From Candidatus Poribacteria bacterium (GTDB taxonomy: Bacteria; Poribacteria; WGA-4E; GCA-2687025): a stretch of DNA of 64,000 nt. The notes under the pieces were generated by a model. That model searched no databases and was not told the DNA's origin. It saw only the letters and a program-made list of their open reading frames with translations. Shown here in pieces: positions 44,173 to 52,909 of the stretch (positions are counted from its first letter, which is position 1; each line of letters starts with the position of its first letter). The DNA lies in the NCBI GenBank assembly GCA_018644665.1, contig JABGQA010000070.1, positions 12,364 through 76,363 on the forward strand. The letters run 5' to 3'. The position numbers and the translations under genes were made by a program.

Positions 44173-45314
44173 CAGCGGGAGTCTACGTCCGGCGCGTCGA
44201 GCGCACGCAGGGCAAAGTCCGTCTCCATGTCCTGGGTCTGCCCCGTCTCGGCGGCGCGGTAGCCCAACTCGATGATCTCGATGACGTGGCGGGCGTGCTC
44301 GGCACTCACGGCCGGTCGCTTGTCGTTCAGGACGCAGTCGACCATGTGCATGATGTCGGAGTAGACGTGTGACTCCTGGATGTCGCTGTGCTCGCCGACC
44401 ACGAACGGCATCGCGCCACGAGGGCGCTCGGCGCGTCTTCCGCCCTCGACGTTCCGGCCCCACGTGACCAGTTCGCCACCCTCGTACGCAACGGCGCCCT
44501 CGCTGCCGGATATGTACGGCGACGAGAACCCCCTCGGGCCCCCCTGACTGTTCGTGCCGAAGAGGATGCAGAACACGCTGTCGCCGAAGTCGAGGAGCAG
44601 ATGCGTGTTGTCGTCCATGTCGACGGGGAGGATCTGGTCCTTGAATGTCCGCTCCTTGAGCCCGATTCCTGACATGCCGGTAACCCGCCGCACGGGTCCC
44701 AGGATGCCCGTGATCGTGTGGAGGGCGTACACGGCCATGTCGTACATCGGGCCTCCGCCGGGCTTGCGGTAATACCACGCGGGGCTGACGTTCGAGAGGA
44801 TGTCGTCGCCGCGCCTGAAACCCTCGTGTTCGTGACCTGAGCCCGCCGTGCCAATCTCGGCGAAGTACACGCGGCCGATGTCACCTGCCTCGAGGATCTC
44901 CTTAATGCGACGCGTGCCGGCGCGGTGACCGCGTCCCGGCGAGGCGACCACGGTGACGCCCGCGTTCGCGGCCGCGGCGATGACCTCGTCGGCCTCGGTC
45001 TTCGTCGTCGTCATGGTCTTGTTCAGATGCAGGTGCTTGCCGTGTTCGATCGCCTGCATCGCTTGCTCGTGGTGCAGTCCGATCGGCGAGGCGATCACGA
45101 CGGCGTCGATGTCGGACGCCAACATGTCCGCGTAGTTCGTGAAGTGATGGGCGGCGCCGAACTTCTCGGCGCTCGCCTCGGCGCGGCCCGGCTCCGGGTC
45201 CATCACGGCCGCCAACTCGCACCAGGCTTGGATGTCGTCCTGCGCAAGATGCGGGAGGAGGCCCCGCTGTGAGACGCTGCCGCATCCGGCGAGTCCGATT
45301 CGCACGCGATCCAT
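44172..45314 (-). CDS. Gfo/Idh/MocA-family oxidoreductase
   Basis: A 380-residue dehydrogenase. The Rossmann motif is LAGCGSVSQRG. At the catalytic strand the usual E-K-P is replaced by Asn-Lys-Thr (HLNKTMTTTK), keeping the Lys. GGGPMYDMAVYALH corresponds to the catalytic His helix. AAGGGA lies upstream of ATG 45314. It is the first gene of a seven-gene minus-strand run (45314 to 39069), coupled to an isomerase. Confidence 0.87.
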   Translation of the reverse strand: MDRVRIGLAGCGSVSQRGLLPHLAQDDIQAWCELAAVMDPEPGRAEASAEKFGAAHHFTNYADMLASDIDAVVIASPIGLHHEQAMQAIEHGKHLHLNKTMTTTKTEADEVIAAAANAGVTVVASPGRGHRAGTRRIKEILEAGDIGRVYFAEIGTAGSGHEHEGFRRGDDILSNVSPAWYYRKPGGGPMYDMAVYALHTITGILGPVRRVTGMSGIGLKERTFKDQILPVDMDDNTHLLLDFGDSVFCILFGTNSQGGPRGFSSPYISGSEGAVAYEGGELVTWGRNVEGGRRAERPRGAMPFVVGEHSDIQESHVYSDIMHMVDCVLNDKRPAVSAEHARHVIEIIELGYRAAETGQTQDMETDFALRALDAPDVDSR

Positions 45315-45505
45315 GGCTGCGTCCCTTCCATTCAGTGCGCTAGTCGACGGCGTTCGGAGGCAGCATAGCCACGCCAGAGACGACGCGCAACGCGTGCGTT
45401 CGCCACCGTTCGCGCGCGTTGACTTTCTCACGGACCGGCGACTACCGTTCAGTCGCGGCCCCAGTAACCGCGGCGCATATGCCAACCTATGAGAGGACAT
45501 CCACG

Positions 45506-46678
45506 ATGATGTCGCTATCACGCAAGGCACAGGGAGTCACGCCGTCCGCGACGCTTGCCATAAGCGCCAAGGCCAAGGCGATGCAGGCGGAAGGGCACGA
45601 TGTAATCGGGTTCGGGGCTGGCGAGCCGGACTTCGATACCCCTGAGAACATCAAGGATGCCGCGAAGGCCGCCCTCGATGCTGGCTACACGAAGTACACG
45701 CCAGCGTCCGGCGCGCCAGACCTCAAGGCGGCGGTGGCCGCGCGCTACGAGCGCACCCACGGAATCCCGTACGGCGCCGACCAGGTTGTCGTCTCCTGCG
45801 GCGGGAAGCACGCCCTGTACAACATCTTCCAGGCCATCTGCGACCCCGGTGATGAGGTCATCTTCGCGGCCCCGTACTGGGTCAGCTACCCAGAAATGGT
45901 CAAGCTGGCCGATGGCGTGCCTGTCGCCGTGTCGACATCCGCGGCGGACAACTACACGCTGTCTGCGGACGCCATCGCGGCACATCTGACTGACAAGACC
46001 AAGGCTGTCATCATCAACAGCCCGAGCAACCCAACGGGGACGATGTACACCCGCGAGCAGCTCGAGGGCATCGCGGATCTCGCGTTGGAGCGGGGATTCT
46101 GCGTCATCTCGGATGAGATCTACGACGAGATGGTCTTCGAGGGGTCGAGCTTCGAGAGCATCGCCACGCTGCGGCCGGGCATGGACAAGCAGACGCTCAT
46201 CATCAACGCCGTGTCGAAGACCTACTCCATGACCGGCTGGCGGGTAGGCTGGACGGTCGGCCCGGCTGACGTCGTGAAGGCGATGGGCGGCATCCAGAGC
46301 CACAGCACGTCGAACCCGACATCGATCGCGCAGGCCGCGGCGTTGGAGGCGATCACGGGCCCGCAGGATGCCGTGCCCATGATGCTGTCGGCGTTCCAAA
46401 CGCGACGTGACGCCATCTCTAAGCTGCTGGCGGAGATTCCCGGCGTGACGTACGCGAAGCCGGAGGGGGCGTTCTACATCTTCCCGGACTTCTCGGCGCA
46501 CTTCACCGGTGACATCAAGGGCTCGAACGATCTCGCCATCCACCTGCTGGACACGGTGCAGGTCGCCCTCGTCCCGGGCGGCGCCTTCGGCGACGATCGG
46601 TGCGCCCGACTCTCATACGCCACGTCGATGGACAACATCGAAGCTGGCGTGGAGCGGATCGCGCGCGCCCTCGCGTAG
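45506..46678 (+). CDS. pyridoxal-phosphate-dependent aspartate aminotransferase (class Ib-like)
   Basis: A 390-residue class I aminotransferase. The PLP Lys is Lys238 in NAVSKTYSMTGWRVGW, with SNPTGT, SDEIYDE (PLP Asp) and RLSYA (substrate Arg) in the expected order. The N-terminus PSATLAISAKAKAM matches the 1-gamma/Ib group that uses aspartate, and in some cases prephenate. ATG 45506 has GAGAGGA about ten bases upstream. TTGACT at 45419-45424 with a weak TACCGT downstream could be the promoter. Confidence 0.92.
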   Translation: MMSLSRKAQGVTPSATLAISAKAKAMQAEGHDVIGFGAGEPDFDTPENIKDAAKAALDAGYTKYTPASGAPDLKAAVAARYERTHGIPYGADQVVVSCGGKHALYNIFQAICDPGDEVIFAAPYWVSYPEMVKLADGVPVAVSTSAADNYTLSADAIAAHLTDKTKAVIINSPSNPTGTMYTREQLEGIADLALERGFCVISDEIYDEMVFEGSSFESIATLRPGMDKQTLIINAVSKTYSMTGWRVGWTVGPADVVKAMGGIQSHSTSNPTSIAQAAALEAITGPQDAVPMMLSAFQTRRDAISKLLAEIPGVTYAKPEGAFYIFPDFSAHFTGDIKGSNDLAIHLLDTVQVALVPGGAFGDDRCARLSYATSMDNIEAGVERIARALA

Positions 46679-46688
46679 ACCCAGCAAC

Positions 46689-46725
46689 GCGTGCGGAGCC
46701 AACGGCCATGCTTGGCTCCGCACGC
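46689..46725. terminator. strong hairpin after the aminotransferase gene
   Basis: A perfect 14-base-pair stem (46689-46702 with 46712-46725) and a 9-base loop, 11 bases after the stop and 43 bases before the next gene. No T-tract is visible; it may be a terminator or a processing signal. Confidence 0.65.
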
Positions 46726-46768
46726 CTCCCAATCTCCCCCGTCCTTGCGCCCCACCGGAGCCGCGCCC

Positions 46769-47839
46769 ATGCAGCCCGCTGTGATGTGTCACGGCCCGTT
46801 CGACTACCGGTGGGAGGACGTGCCCGTGCCGACCGCCGGCCCCGGCGAGGTCGTGATCGACGTCGGTGCGTGTGGCGTCTGCGCGAGCGACGTGAAGTGC
46901 TACTCCGGCGCGCCGCTCTTCTGGGGCGACGACGACCGTGAGGGATACGTCCAGGGGCCCGTGATCCCGGGACACGAATTCGTCGGGACAGTAGCCGAAC
47001 TAGGTGAGGGCGCGGCCGAACGCTTCGGGCTCGCCATCGGCGACACGGCGATTTCCGAGCAGATCGTCCCGTGTGGCGCGTGCCGCTACTGCGACCGCGG
47101 GCAGTACTGGATGTGCCAGGTCCACGACATCTACGGGTTCCGGCGCAGCGTGCACGGTGGGTGGGCACCGCGCATGAAGTTCCCCTCGAACGCGCGCGTC
47201 TACAAGGTTCCTGCCGACGTTCCTATGTGGCAGGCGGCGCTCATCGAGCCGTTGGCCTGCTCGATCCACGCGGTGGAGCGCGGCGAGATCGAGTTGGGGG
47301 ATGTCGTAGTCATTGCCGGCGCCGGCACGCTCGGGCTCGGAATGGTCGCGGCCGCGCGGCTTAAGAGTCCCGCGTCGCTCGTCGTGCTCGATATGAATGA
47401 TGACCGGCTGGATGTCGCCCGCGCACTCGGCGCCGACGTCACGCTCAACCCGGGCCGCGAGGACGCGCTCCAGGCGGTACTCGACATGACCGAAGGCTAT
47501 GGCTGCGATGTCTACATCGAGGCCACGGGTCACCCCGACGCTGTGAAGCAGGGGCTCTTCATGATCCGCAAACTGGGCACGTTCGTGGAATTCAGTGTCA
47601 TGCGTGAGCCGGTAACGGTCGACTGGACAATCATCGGCGACACGAAGGAGCTGAACATCCACGGCTCCCACCTAGGGCCTTACTGCTACCCGATAGCCAT
47701 CGACATGATCGCGAAGGGCCGGATCGACGTCGCGCAGGTCGTGACCCACCGGCTCCCGCTCGAGGACTACGCCGAAGCCATCGAGCTTGTGCGCGCGGGG
47801 TCGGAGTCCATCAAGGTGCTCCTGGAGCCTAGCCGCTGA
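46769..47839 (+). CDS. zinc-dependent medium-chain alcohol/polyol dehydrogenase
   Basis: A 356-residue MDR enzyme. Catalytic zinc residues: Cys38 (GVCASD), His69-Glu70 (GHEF). Four structural-zinc cysteines are at 102, 105, 108 and 116. The NAD site is GAGTLGLGM. HGGWAPRMKFP and SHLGPYCYPIAIDMI resemble polyol dehydrogenases acting on threitol- or erythritol-type substrates; the substrate is inferred. ATG at 46769 lies after a hairpin that may terminate the preceding gene. Confidence 0.88.
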   Translation: MQPAVMCHGPFDYRWEDVPVPTAGPGEVVIDVGACGVCASDVKCYSGAPLFWGDDDREGYVQGPVIPGHEFVGTVAELGEGAAERFGLAIGDTAISEQIVPCGACRYCDRGQYWMCQVHDIYGFRRSVHGGWAPRMKFPSNARVYKVPADVPMWQAALIEPLACSIHAVERGEIELGDVVVIAGAGTLGLGMVAAARLKSPASLVVLDMNDDRLDVARALGADVTLNPGREDALQAVLDMTEGYGCDVYIEATGHPDAVKQGLFMIRKLGTFVEFSVMREPVTVDWTIIGDTKELNIHGSHLGPYCYPIAIDMIAKGRIDVAQVVTHRLPLEDYAEAIELVRAGSESIKVLLEPSR

Positions 47840-47952
47840 CCTTCGCCTGTTGCAGCCGCCGGTGGGCGTCTCCCCCGGTGCGGCCGGCACAAGCCGACGG
47901 CCCGTCACCCACCTGGCAGGCCACGGCCTACACGAAGTCTCCGTCATGGTGG

Positions 47953-48741
47953 CTAACGGCGAATGGCCGCCCACGTCGTTGTGAGCCGTCCTCTGGCGTC
48001 AACGGCCAGGAAGTCGCCATCCATCACCGTGCCGATTTCCGCGGGCGTCAGGACGCGGCTGTATACGGCGAGGTCATCCATGATGAAATTGGCCGCAGGG
48101 CCGGCGTATGCGGGCGAGTTGCCGACGTAGAGTCCGCCATCGCCTTGCGTGAAGGCCGGCGGCACGGCGGCCGTCGCCTTCTCGACGCCGTCCACGTAGC
48201 CCATGAGTTCGCCACCCGAGGTGACGCCCGCAACGTGGTACCACTGGTTCTGCTCGAAGTTCGAGTTGTCGCCGTCCGGGCCGAAGGCCGAGAAGCCGGT
48301 GTTGCCGGGCTCGTATCGGTAGTGGATACCCAGGCCGCCCGTGTGCACCCACAGACCAGGCGAACGGTCGCTTCCGGGGGCAGGCTTGGCGAGGATCTGA
48401 TCCCAGCCTCCGCTTGCCGCCTCCGGGAAGTTGATCCAGAACAGGAACGTGTTGTCTTCGTACGTCTCCAACGCGGCGAACGTCTGGACCTCGAGCTGGT
48501 TCTCGCCGCCCTCAATCCGGAGGGCCCCGGAGCCGACCTTCACCTCGTCCTGGATCACCGTGGCGCCGCCGTTGAGGAAACCGTCGTGACCGCCGCCCGA
48601 CATGTCCTCGACCGTGTCACCACTGACCTTGTCGAACGTAAGGTAGACCAGCAACCCCTCATCGATCGTCGCGGCCCCCGCACACACGACGACGGCGAGC
48701 ATCATAGATACAGCACAACCGGCAGTTAGCGCGTTCCTCAT
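47953..48741 (-). CDS. secreted LamG/concanavalin A-like protein with conserved C-terminal tail
   Basis: A 262-residue exported protein: a signal peptide (MRNALTAGCAVSMMLAVVVCAGA), then one LamG-like jelly-roll domain (LLVYLTFDKVSGDTVEDMSG, FLFWINFPE, WYHVAGV, MDDLAVYSRVLTPAEI). It ends exactly with AVDARGRLTTTWAAIRR. The same kind of tail closes the two paralogues at 62515 and 63174, suggesting a common sorting or anchoring signal. LamG domains bind sugars or proteins on the surface. It is divergent from the PglZ gene with a 240-base gap between. Confidence 0.85.
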   Translation of the reverse strand: MRNALTAGCAVSMMLAVVVCAGAATIDEGLLVYLTFDKVSGDTVEDMSGGGHDGFLNGGATVIQDEVKVGSGALRIEGGENQLEVQTFAALETYEDNTFLFWINFPEAASGGWDQILAKPAPGSDRSPGLWVHTGGLGIHYRYEPGNTGFSAFGPDGDNSNFEQNQWYHVAGVTSGGELMGYVDGVEKATAAVPPAFTQGDGGLYVGNSPAYAGPAANFIMDDLAVYSRVLTPAEIGTVMDGDFLAVDARGRLTTTWAAIRR

Positions 48742-48981
48742 GGGTTCTCCCCGTCTCCGATGTCGTGATCGCAGGACGTGTTACTTGCGAGTTCGTCACA
48801 CGCGATCGGCCGCAGGTCGGCCGGGTTATAGCACGTCCTCAGGGGCGGGTCCATCCTGCGCGCAGGCAGTGAGGTCATGTCACCGCGTGGAGGATCGCTG
48901 GCGTGGATGCCCCGCGCGATGTGTGGTAGGTACAGGCATCCGCGCCGCCCACCGTGTGTCCGACCAGGGAAGCAATGCGCA

Positions 48982-51276
48982 GTGAGCCCTGCAGATGTCA
49001 TAGGCCGGTACCTGGACGCGATCGCGCCGGACGCGTCACGCCATTTCCTGTTCCTCTTCGACCCCAACGACCTGCTCGCGGGCATCGACAAGGTGGACAT
49101 GTGGGGCGACACGCGCGCGGTGACGCGGTACGGTGCGCCGTTGTCGCTGCGATCGCGACTAGAGAGCGTTCGCGATGCTGAGCGCCACGGGGAGCGTCTC
49201 CCCGTATCGGTTGTCGCGATCCCTCCCGACGCAGCCGGCATCGAGCTCATCCCAGACATGACGGCGCGTGCCCAGTGTGTTGAGATCACCCCGCACACGC
49301 TGCTGCAGCATCTGCAGCCGGGCCACGGGTGGCCGCCCGAGAGTGGGGTCCTATCCGGACAAGACTTCTGGCTGCTCGCCTCTAGGCTGCTGGCGGCCCG
49401 CCCGTCCTGGGGTGACGACCTGTCGGGGTCCACTGCCCCTCTGCTGATCGCCGAGTGCGTCTTGGGTCGTGCCCTACGCGCGGACATCGGACCGGAAGAT
49501 GCTGTTGAGGCGTGGGAGCGTGTGCATGGGGATCCCGTCACGCACGACCTACTGCGGCGCTACCCGTCGGCGTTGCAGGCGGCCCGGCGCGCGCTTCTCG
49601 CCGCCATGCCCGTCGTGTCCAAGCTGAACCACGACCCAGAATTCGGCGTGTTCCTGTGGACCATGTACCTCGTGCGGAAGTACGCGCCGAAGGCCGGGTT
49701 GCTGCTCCCAGAGCTGTTCGACAGCGACGTCTGGGAGAAGTACGTCGCACACGGCGATGAAGGCCTCATAGGGACGTGTGAGGAGATGATTGCCGCGGAT
49801 CCGCAGAGCGCTGTGTCGCAGATGCGCGTGGCTGAGCGGGCAATCACCGGCGACGAGAAGAGAGCGGAGCTGTTCCTCGGCCTCCTCGGCCTCCGTGGTG
49901 AACGGCGCTTCGAGGCGGCGCGGCGGATCGCCGCGACCGAGGAGCTGTCGGGTTACGTGACCGAGGAGGCGCTGCGCATCCTCCTGCCGCGCGCGATCGC
50001 TGATCCCGACGCAATCTCGAAGACGCGCATGCGGCGAATCCGCGCCGTCCTTGCTCGCCATCACTATGCGAACTCCTACCCGCAGTATTACCCACGCCTA
50101 ACGCGGTCGGGGGAGCTCTTTACGAAGACTCTCGACTTGGCCACGCACGTGCGCGCGTTCAAGGCCCGCGGTTGGGAGCGGACGCTCGTCGTACAGCCCA
50201 TCGAGACGTGGATGACCGAGGTCTATGCGGAGTGCCTGACTCCAATGGGCCTGCTGTGGGACGCTCTCGACAGCCAGCTGGCCGGTGGCGCATCGCGGTT
50301 CGGGCGTGCATCCGAGGCGCTGATGGACGAGGCAAGACGTATCCTCGACACGGCCGACAGGCAGTTTGCGCGCCTCGTGGAGCGGAACTACATCCGGTGG
50401 ATTTCTCGGCAGGAACCCCCGCCGATGATCACGGTCGACTTCCTCGACCAGGTGTTCCTACCAGAATGGCGAGAACTCGAAGCGGCGTCACGCAACCCGC
50501 TGGCGGTTGTCCTCCTGTTCCACGGCCTCAGGTGGGACGAGTGGGTCACTATGGAGCCGCTCCTGCATGAACGGCTTCCGCGCCATCGCGCTGCTCAGGC
50601 GCAGCCGATGCTCGCCCTCCTGCCGACAGGCCCGCCATACAACACGGCCGCCATCATCCTGGGGAGGTTCCCTGCGCTCGGGGACTCCGGCGCGGTCGGC
50701 GCGATGCTCTCGGAACGGCTGGCGCCGGAAGGCGTCCCGGTCGCAGGCGCCGTGAGCACGCCGAACCTGTCGATGCCCGACGGCGCTCGCGGCGTCCTCC
50801 TCGCCAACGTCTCAGTTCTCGAGACTGGGGTCACGAAGACGCGGCCCACGGGCGCTGCGCGCGACGAGATCGTCGCGCATGCCCGCGCGCGCTTGGGCGC
50901 GTTCCTCGACTCCATCCCTTCCCGGGCGACGGTGTTTGCCGTGTCGAACGGTGGGACCACGCGCGTGCGCGGGCCGGCATCGACCGTCAAGCCGCGGCCC
51001 GTCACAACGCACACACGATGGGTAGGGCTTGCAGACGTGGGGAAACGAGACGGCCTACCGAGCGACGTCGCGTACCTGAGCGCCGAGGCGATCCGACTGC
51101 CGAACCCGGCCGTCGCTCGTTGTGCGTTCGGCTACCCAGGCGTGTGGTTCGCGAGCGACGAGCGTGAGGTCAGCACGCAGTATGTGCAGGGGGGCATATC
51201 CATGGCGGAGATGATCGTGCCGTGCGCCGTGTACAGGTCACGGCGCCGGCCGAGGCTGGCGCCGTCTGGCGTCTAG
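48982..51276 (+). CDS. PglZ-domain protein with degenerate metal site
   Basis: A 764-residue protein. Residues 1-380 are helical and unassigned; about 390-760 resemble PglZ (alkaline phosphatase superfamily). In PglZ, metal ligands come from D-x-x-R, S-D-H-G and H-G-G motifs. Here the corresponding sites read His514-Gly-Leu-Arg (LLFHGLRWDEW), Ser-Asn656-Gly-Gly658, and Gln736-Gly-Gly (YVQGGISMAEMIVP); the Thr549-containing LPTGPPYN segment is kept. All metal ligands appear lost, so it is probably a non-catalytic relative. No BREX gene is near. GTG 48982 is the most likely start, though upstream starts are open. Its stop is 5 bases from the convergent PHP gene. Confidence 0.72.
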   Translation: MSPADVIGRYLDAIAPDASRHFLFLFDPNDLLAGIDKVDMWGDTRAVTRYGAPLSLRSRLESVRDAERHGERLPVSVVAIPPDAAGIELIPDMTARAQCVEITPHTLLQHLQPGHGWPPESGVLSGQDFWLLASRLLAARPSWGDDLSGSTAPLLIAECVLGRALRADIGPEDAVEAWERVHGDPVTHDLLRRYPSALQAARRALLAAMPVVSKLNHDPEFGVFLWTMYLVRKYAPKAGLLLPELFDSDVWEKYVAHGDEGLIGTCEEMIAADPQSAVSQMRVAERAITGDEKRAELFLGLLGLRGERRFEAARRIAATEELSGYVTEEALRILLPRAIADPDAISKTRMRRIRAVLARHHYANSYPQYYPRLTRSGELFTKTLDLATHVRAFKARGWERTLVVQPIETWMTEVYAECLTPMGLLWDALDSQLAGGASRFGRASEALMDEARRILDTADRQFARLVERNYIRWISRQEPPPMITVDFLDQVFLPEWRELEAASRNPLAVVLLFHGLRWDEWVTMEPLLHERLPRHRAAQAQPMLALLPTGPPYNTAAIILGRFPALGDSGAVGAMLSERLAPEGVPVAGAVSTPNLSMPDGARGVLLANVSVLETGVTKTRPTGAARDEIVAHARARLGAFLDSIPSRATVFAVSNGGTTRVRGPASTVKPRPVTTHTRWVGLADVGKRDGLPSDVAYLSAEAIRLPNPAVARCAFGYPGVWFASDEREVSTQYVQGGISMAEMIVPCAVYRSRRRPRLAPSGV

Positions 51277-51281
51277 GGAGG

Positions 51282-52052
51282 TCAGTCGAAGGACAGCGGA
51301 TTCCACAGGTTGGCCTCGCTCAGCCCGAGCGAGTCGATGAACTTCTGGGCGTCGTCTGAGAGGGCGACTTCATCAAGAGAATGCGCGTCGTTACCGATCG
51401 AGAGCAACACGTCGCGTTCGACGCAGAGGCGGTAGAACCACTCGACATGGTCCTGGCCGAAGGTGATGAACTTAGGGTTCAGTTCCACCGCGAGCCCCCG
51501 CTCGCGCATCCGATCCAGACTGAGAGCGAGCCGCTTCTCGTCTACCGACGCCATCACGTCCTCGGACAGTGCCGCCAACCGCTCGGCCGCGATGCGGAAT
51601 ATCCGCGGTGACAGTATGAACGGGTGCGCGACCACGTCGGTCACCGGATGGTTCGCCGCCGCCTCGAACATGTACAGTTCGTGATCCGCCAGAATACGCG
51701 GATCCATGCGCACCGGCTTGGCCACGCTCCTGATGTGGTAGTGGTTGGGGGCCACGAGCACGAAGTCGAAGAGCGCCGCGATCTGGTGGGATATCGACGC
51801 GAGATGGTGCCGGATGACGTACGCCTCAATCCCCAGATACACGCGTATCCCACGCTCATCGGCCGCTGCGGCAACCTCTGCCCGCAGTTCCTTGATGCGC
51901 GAGGAGTTCAGGTCGAAGCTGTAGCAGTGGTCGCTTATGCCGATCCGGTCGTACCCGGCTTTCTCGGCCGCGTCGAGGATCGACGGGAGCACCATGTCGC
52001 CGCTGCCGCAGGGCGAGTGGTGCGTGTGTATGTGGTAGTTGGCGCGAACCAT
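51282..52052 (-). CDS. PHP-domain metal-dependent phosphoesterase
   Basis: A 256-residue TIM-barrel PHP protein: HIHTHHS (His7, His9), GISDHC, GIEAYV, APNHYHI, VAHPF and GNDAHS supply the expected metal ligands. Members hydrolyse histidinol phosphate or nucleotide phosphoesters; no neighbouring his genes point to the former. ATG at 52052 is chosen because it puts the first metal motif at residue 7. It converges with the PglZ gene. Confidence 0.9.
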   Translation of the reverse strand: MVRANYHIHTHHSPCGSGDMVLPSILDAAEKAGYDRIGISDHCYSFDLNSSRIKELRAEVAAAADERGIRVYLGIEAYVIRHHLASISHQIAALFDFVLVAPNHYHIRSVAKPVRMDPRILADHELYMFEAAANHPVTDVVAHPFILSPRIFRIAAERLAALSEDVMASVDEKRLALSLDRMRERGLAVELNPKFITFGQDHVEWFYRLCVERDVLLSIGNDAHSLDEVALSDDAQKFIDSLGLSEANLWNPLSFD

Positions 52053-52162
52053 GGCGCTTCCCTGCCGCCCGAGTCGATCGCTGCTGTCGCCCAAGCCGCA
52101 GCCTACACCAACGCACCGGACAGCCCCGGCCGTAGGCGCCCGCGGCAACCCCCGGTAGCCGG

Positions 52163-52441
52163 CTACGAGTCCTGCGGCGATCCGCTACGCGTGTCGCTAA
52201 CCACTTCGTAGAGGCCGGCTGCCTCTTCCTTGCGGATTCCACGAGTCGGAAGGTCCAGCACGCGGCACACGAGCTTGCCGTCCGACCCGAAGCTGAGCGT
52301 CAGCGTGTCGCCAACGAGCAAGGCCCGCCCAGCCTTCGCGGGTCTGTCGTTCACGTCGACGCGCCCACGATTGCATAGTTCAGTGGCGACGGCCCGCCGC
52401 TTCACGATCCTGCTGGTCTGAAGGAACTTGTCGAGTCGCAT
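52163..52441 (-). CDS. S4-domain RNA-binding protein, RqcP/Hsp15-like
   Basis: A 92-residue S4-domain protein: MRLDKFLQTSRIVKRRAVAT followed by CNRGRVDVNDRPAKAG, as in RqcP (YabO) and Hsp15. Such proteins bind the obstructed large ribosomal subunit and take part in ribosome-associated quality control and C-terminal tailing. ATG 52441 is favoured over 52465 because it begins exactly at the S4 domain. It is 36 bases from the hypothetical gene upstream on the same strand. Confidence 0.85.
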   Translation of the reverse strand: MRLDKFLQTSRIVKRRAVATELCNRGRVDVNDRPAKAGRALLVGDTLTLSFGSDGKLVCRVLDLPTRGIRKEEAAGLYEVVSDTRSGSPQDS

Positions 52442-52477
52442 GGGTGTTAGAACGACGAGCATCACGGCGTGTTTCGC

Positions 52478-52909
52478 TCAATGCTTCGGCGCCGTCACAT
52501 CCTCCAACGCCAACCGAATAGCCTGTGAACAGAAGTTGGGGAAGTCCCTGTACAGGAATTCCAGGAACGCCTGACGCACGCTGTCCGCCACCTCGACCTC
52601 GCGGTTCCCAAGCTCCTCGTCGAGGATTTCGAGCGCCTCGCGGTTCGAGAGGAAATACTCCGAGTTGTCCAGGAAGTAGCGCGCTGCGTGCCGCACCCAC
52701 GTGCGCACATCGCCGCGCATCTGTAGGAACACCGTCTCAACGAACTGCTTCTCGTCGACCTCGGTCGGGATCTCCCAGTCGCCCTCCTCCATCAGCGCCT
52801 GGACAAGGTCGGCCAGGCCGTCCTTGAACAGGAATGCGTCCAGCGTGCTCGCCTGGCCGCTCTGCTCACCCAGTAGGGGCGTGCTGTCGTGGTTCGGATT
52901 GTGAGGCAT
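52478..52909 (-). CDS. hypothetical acidic helical protein
   Basis: A 143-residue protein of unknown family. After a disordered-looking N-terminus (PHNPNHDSTPLLGEQSG) it is largely helical and acidic, with aromatic clusters (YFLDNSEYFLSN, FLEFLYRDFPNF). AGGAAA lies seven bases before ATG 52909, and a GTATAAA -10-like box on the minus strand at 52927-52932 may be its promoter. It leads the S4 gene and may be part of the same transcript. Confidence 0.65.
   Translation of the reverse strand: MPHNPNHDSTPLLGEQSGQASTLDAFLFKDGLADLVQALMEEGDWEIPTEVDEKQFVETVFLQMRGDVRTWVRHAARYFLDNSEYFLSNREALEILDEELGNREVEVADSVRQAFLEFLYRDFPNFCSQAIRLALEDVTAPKH

Noticed and set aside
48982..51276. A BREX phage-defence locus around the PglZ protein
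   Set aside because: No brxA, brxB, brxC, pglX or brxL gene is within reach and the PglZ metal site is degenerate.
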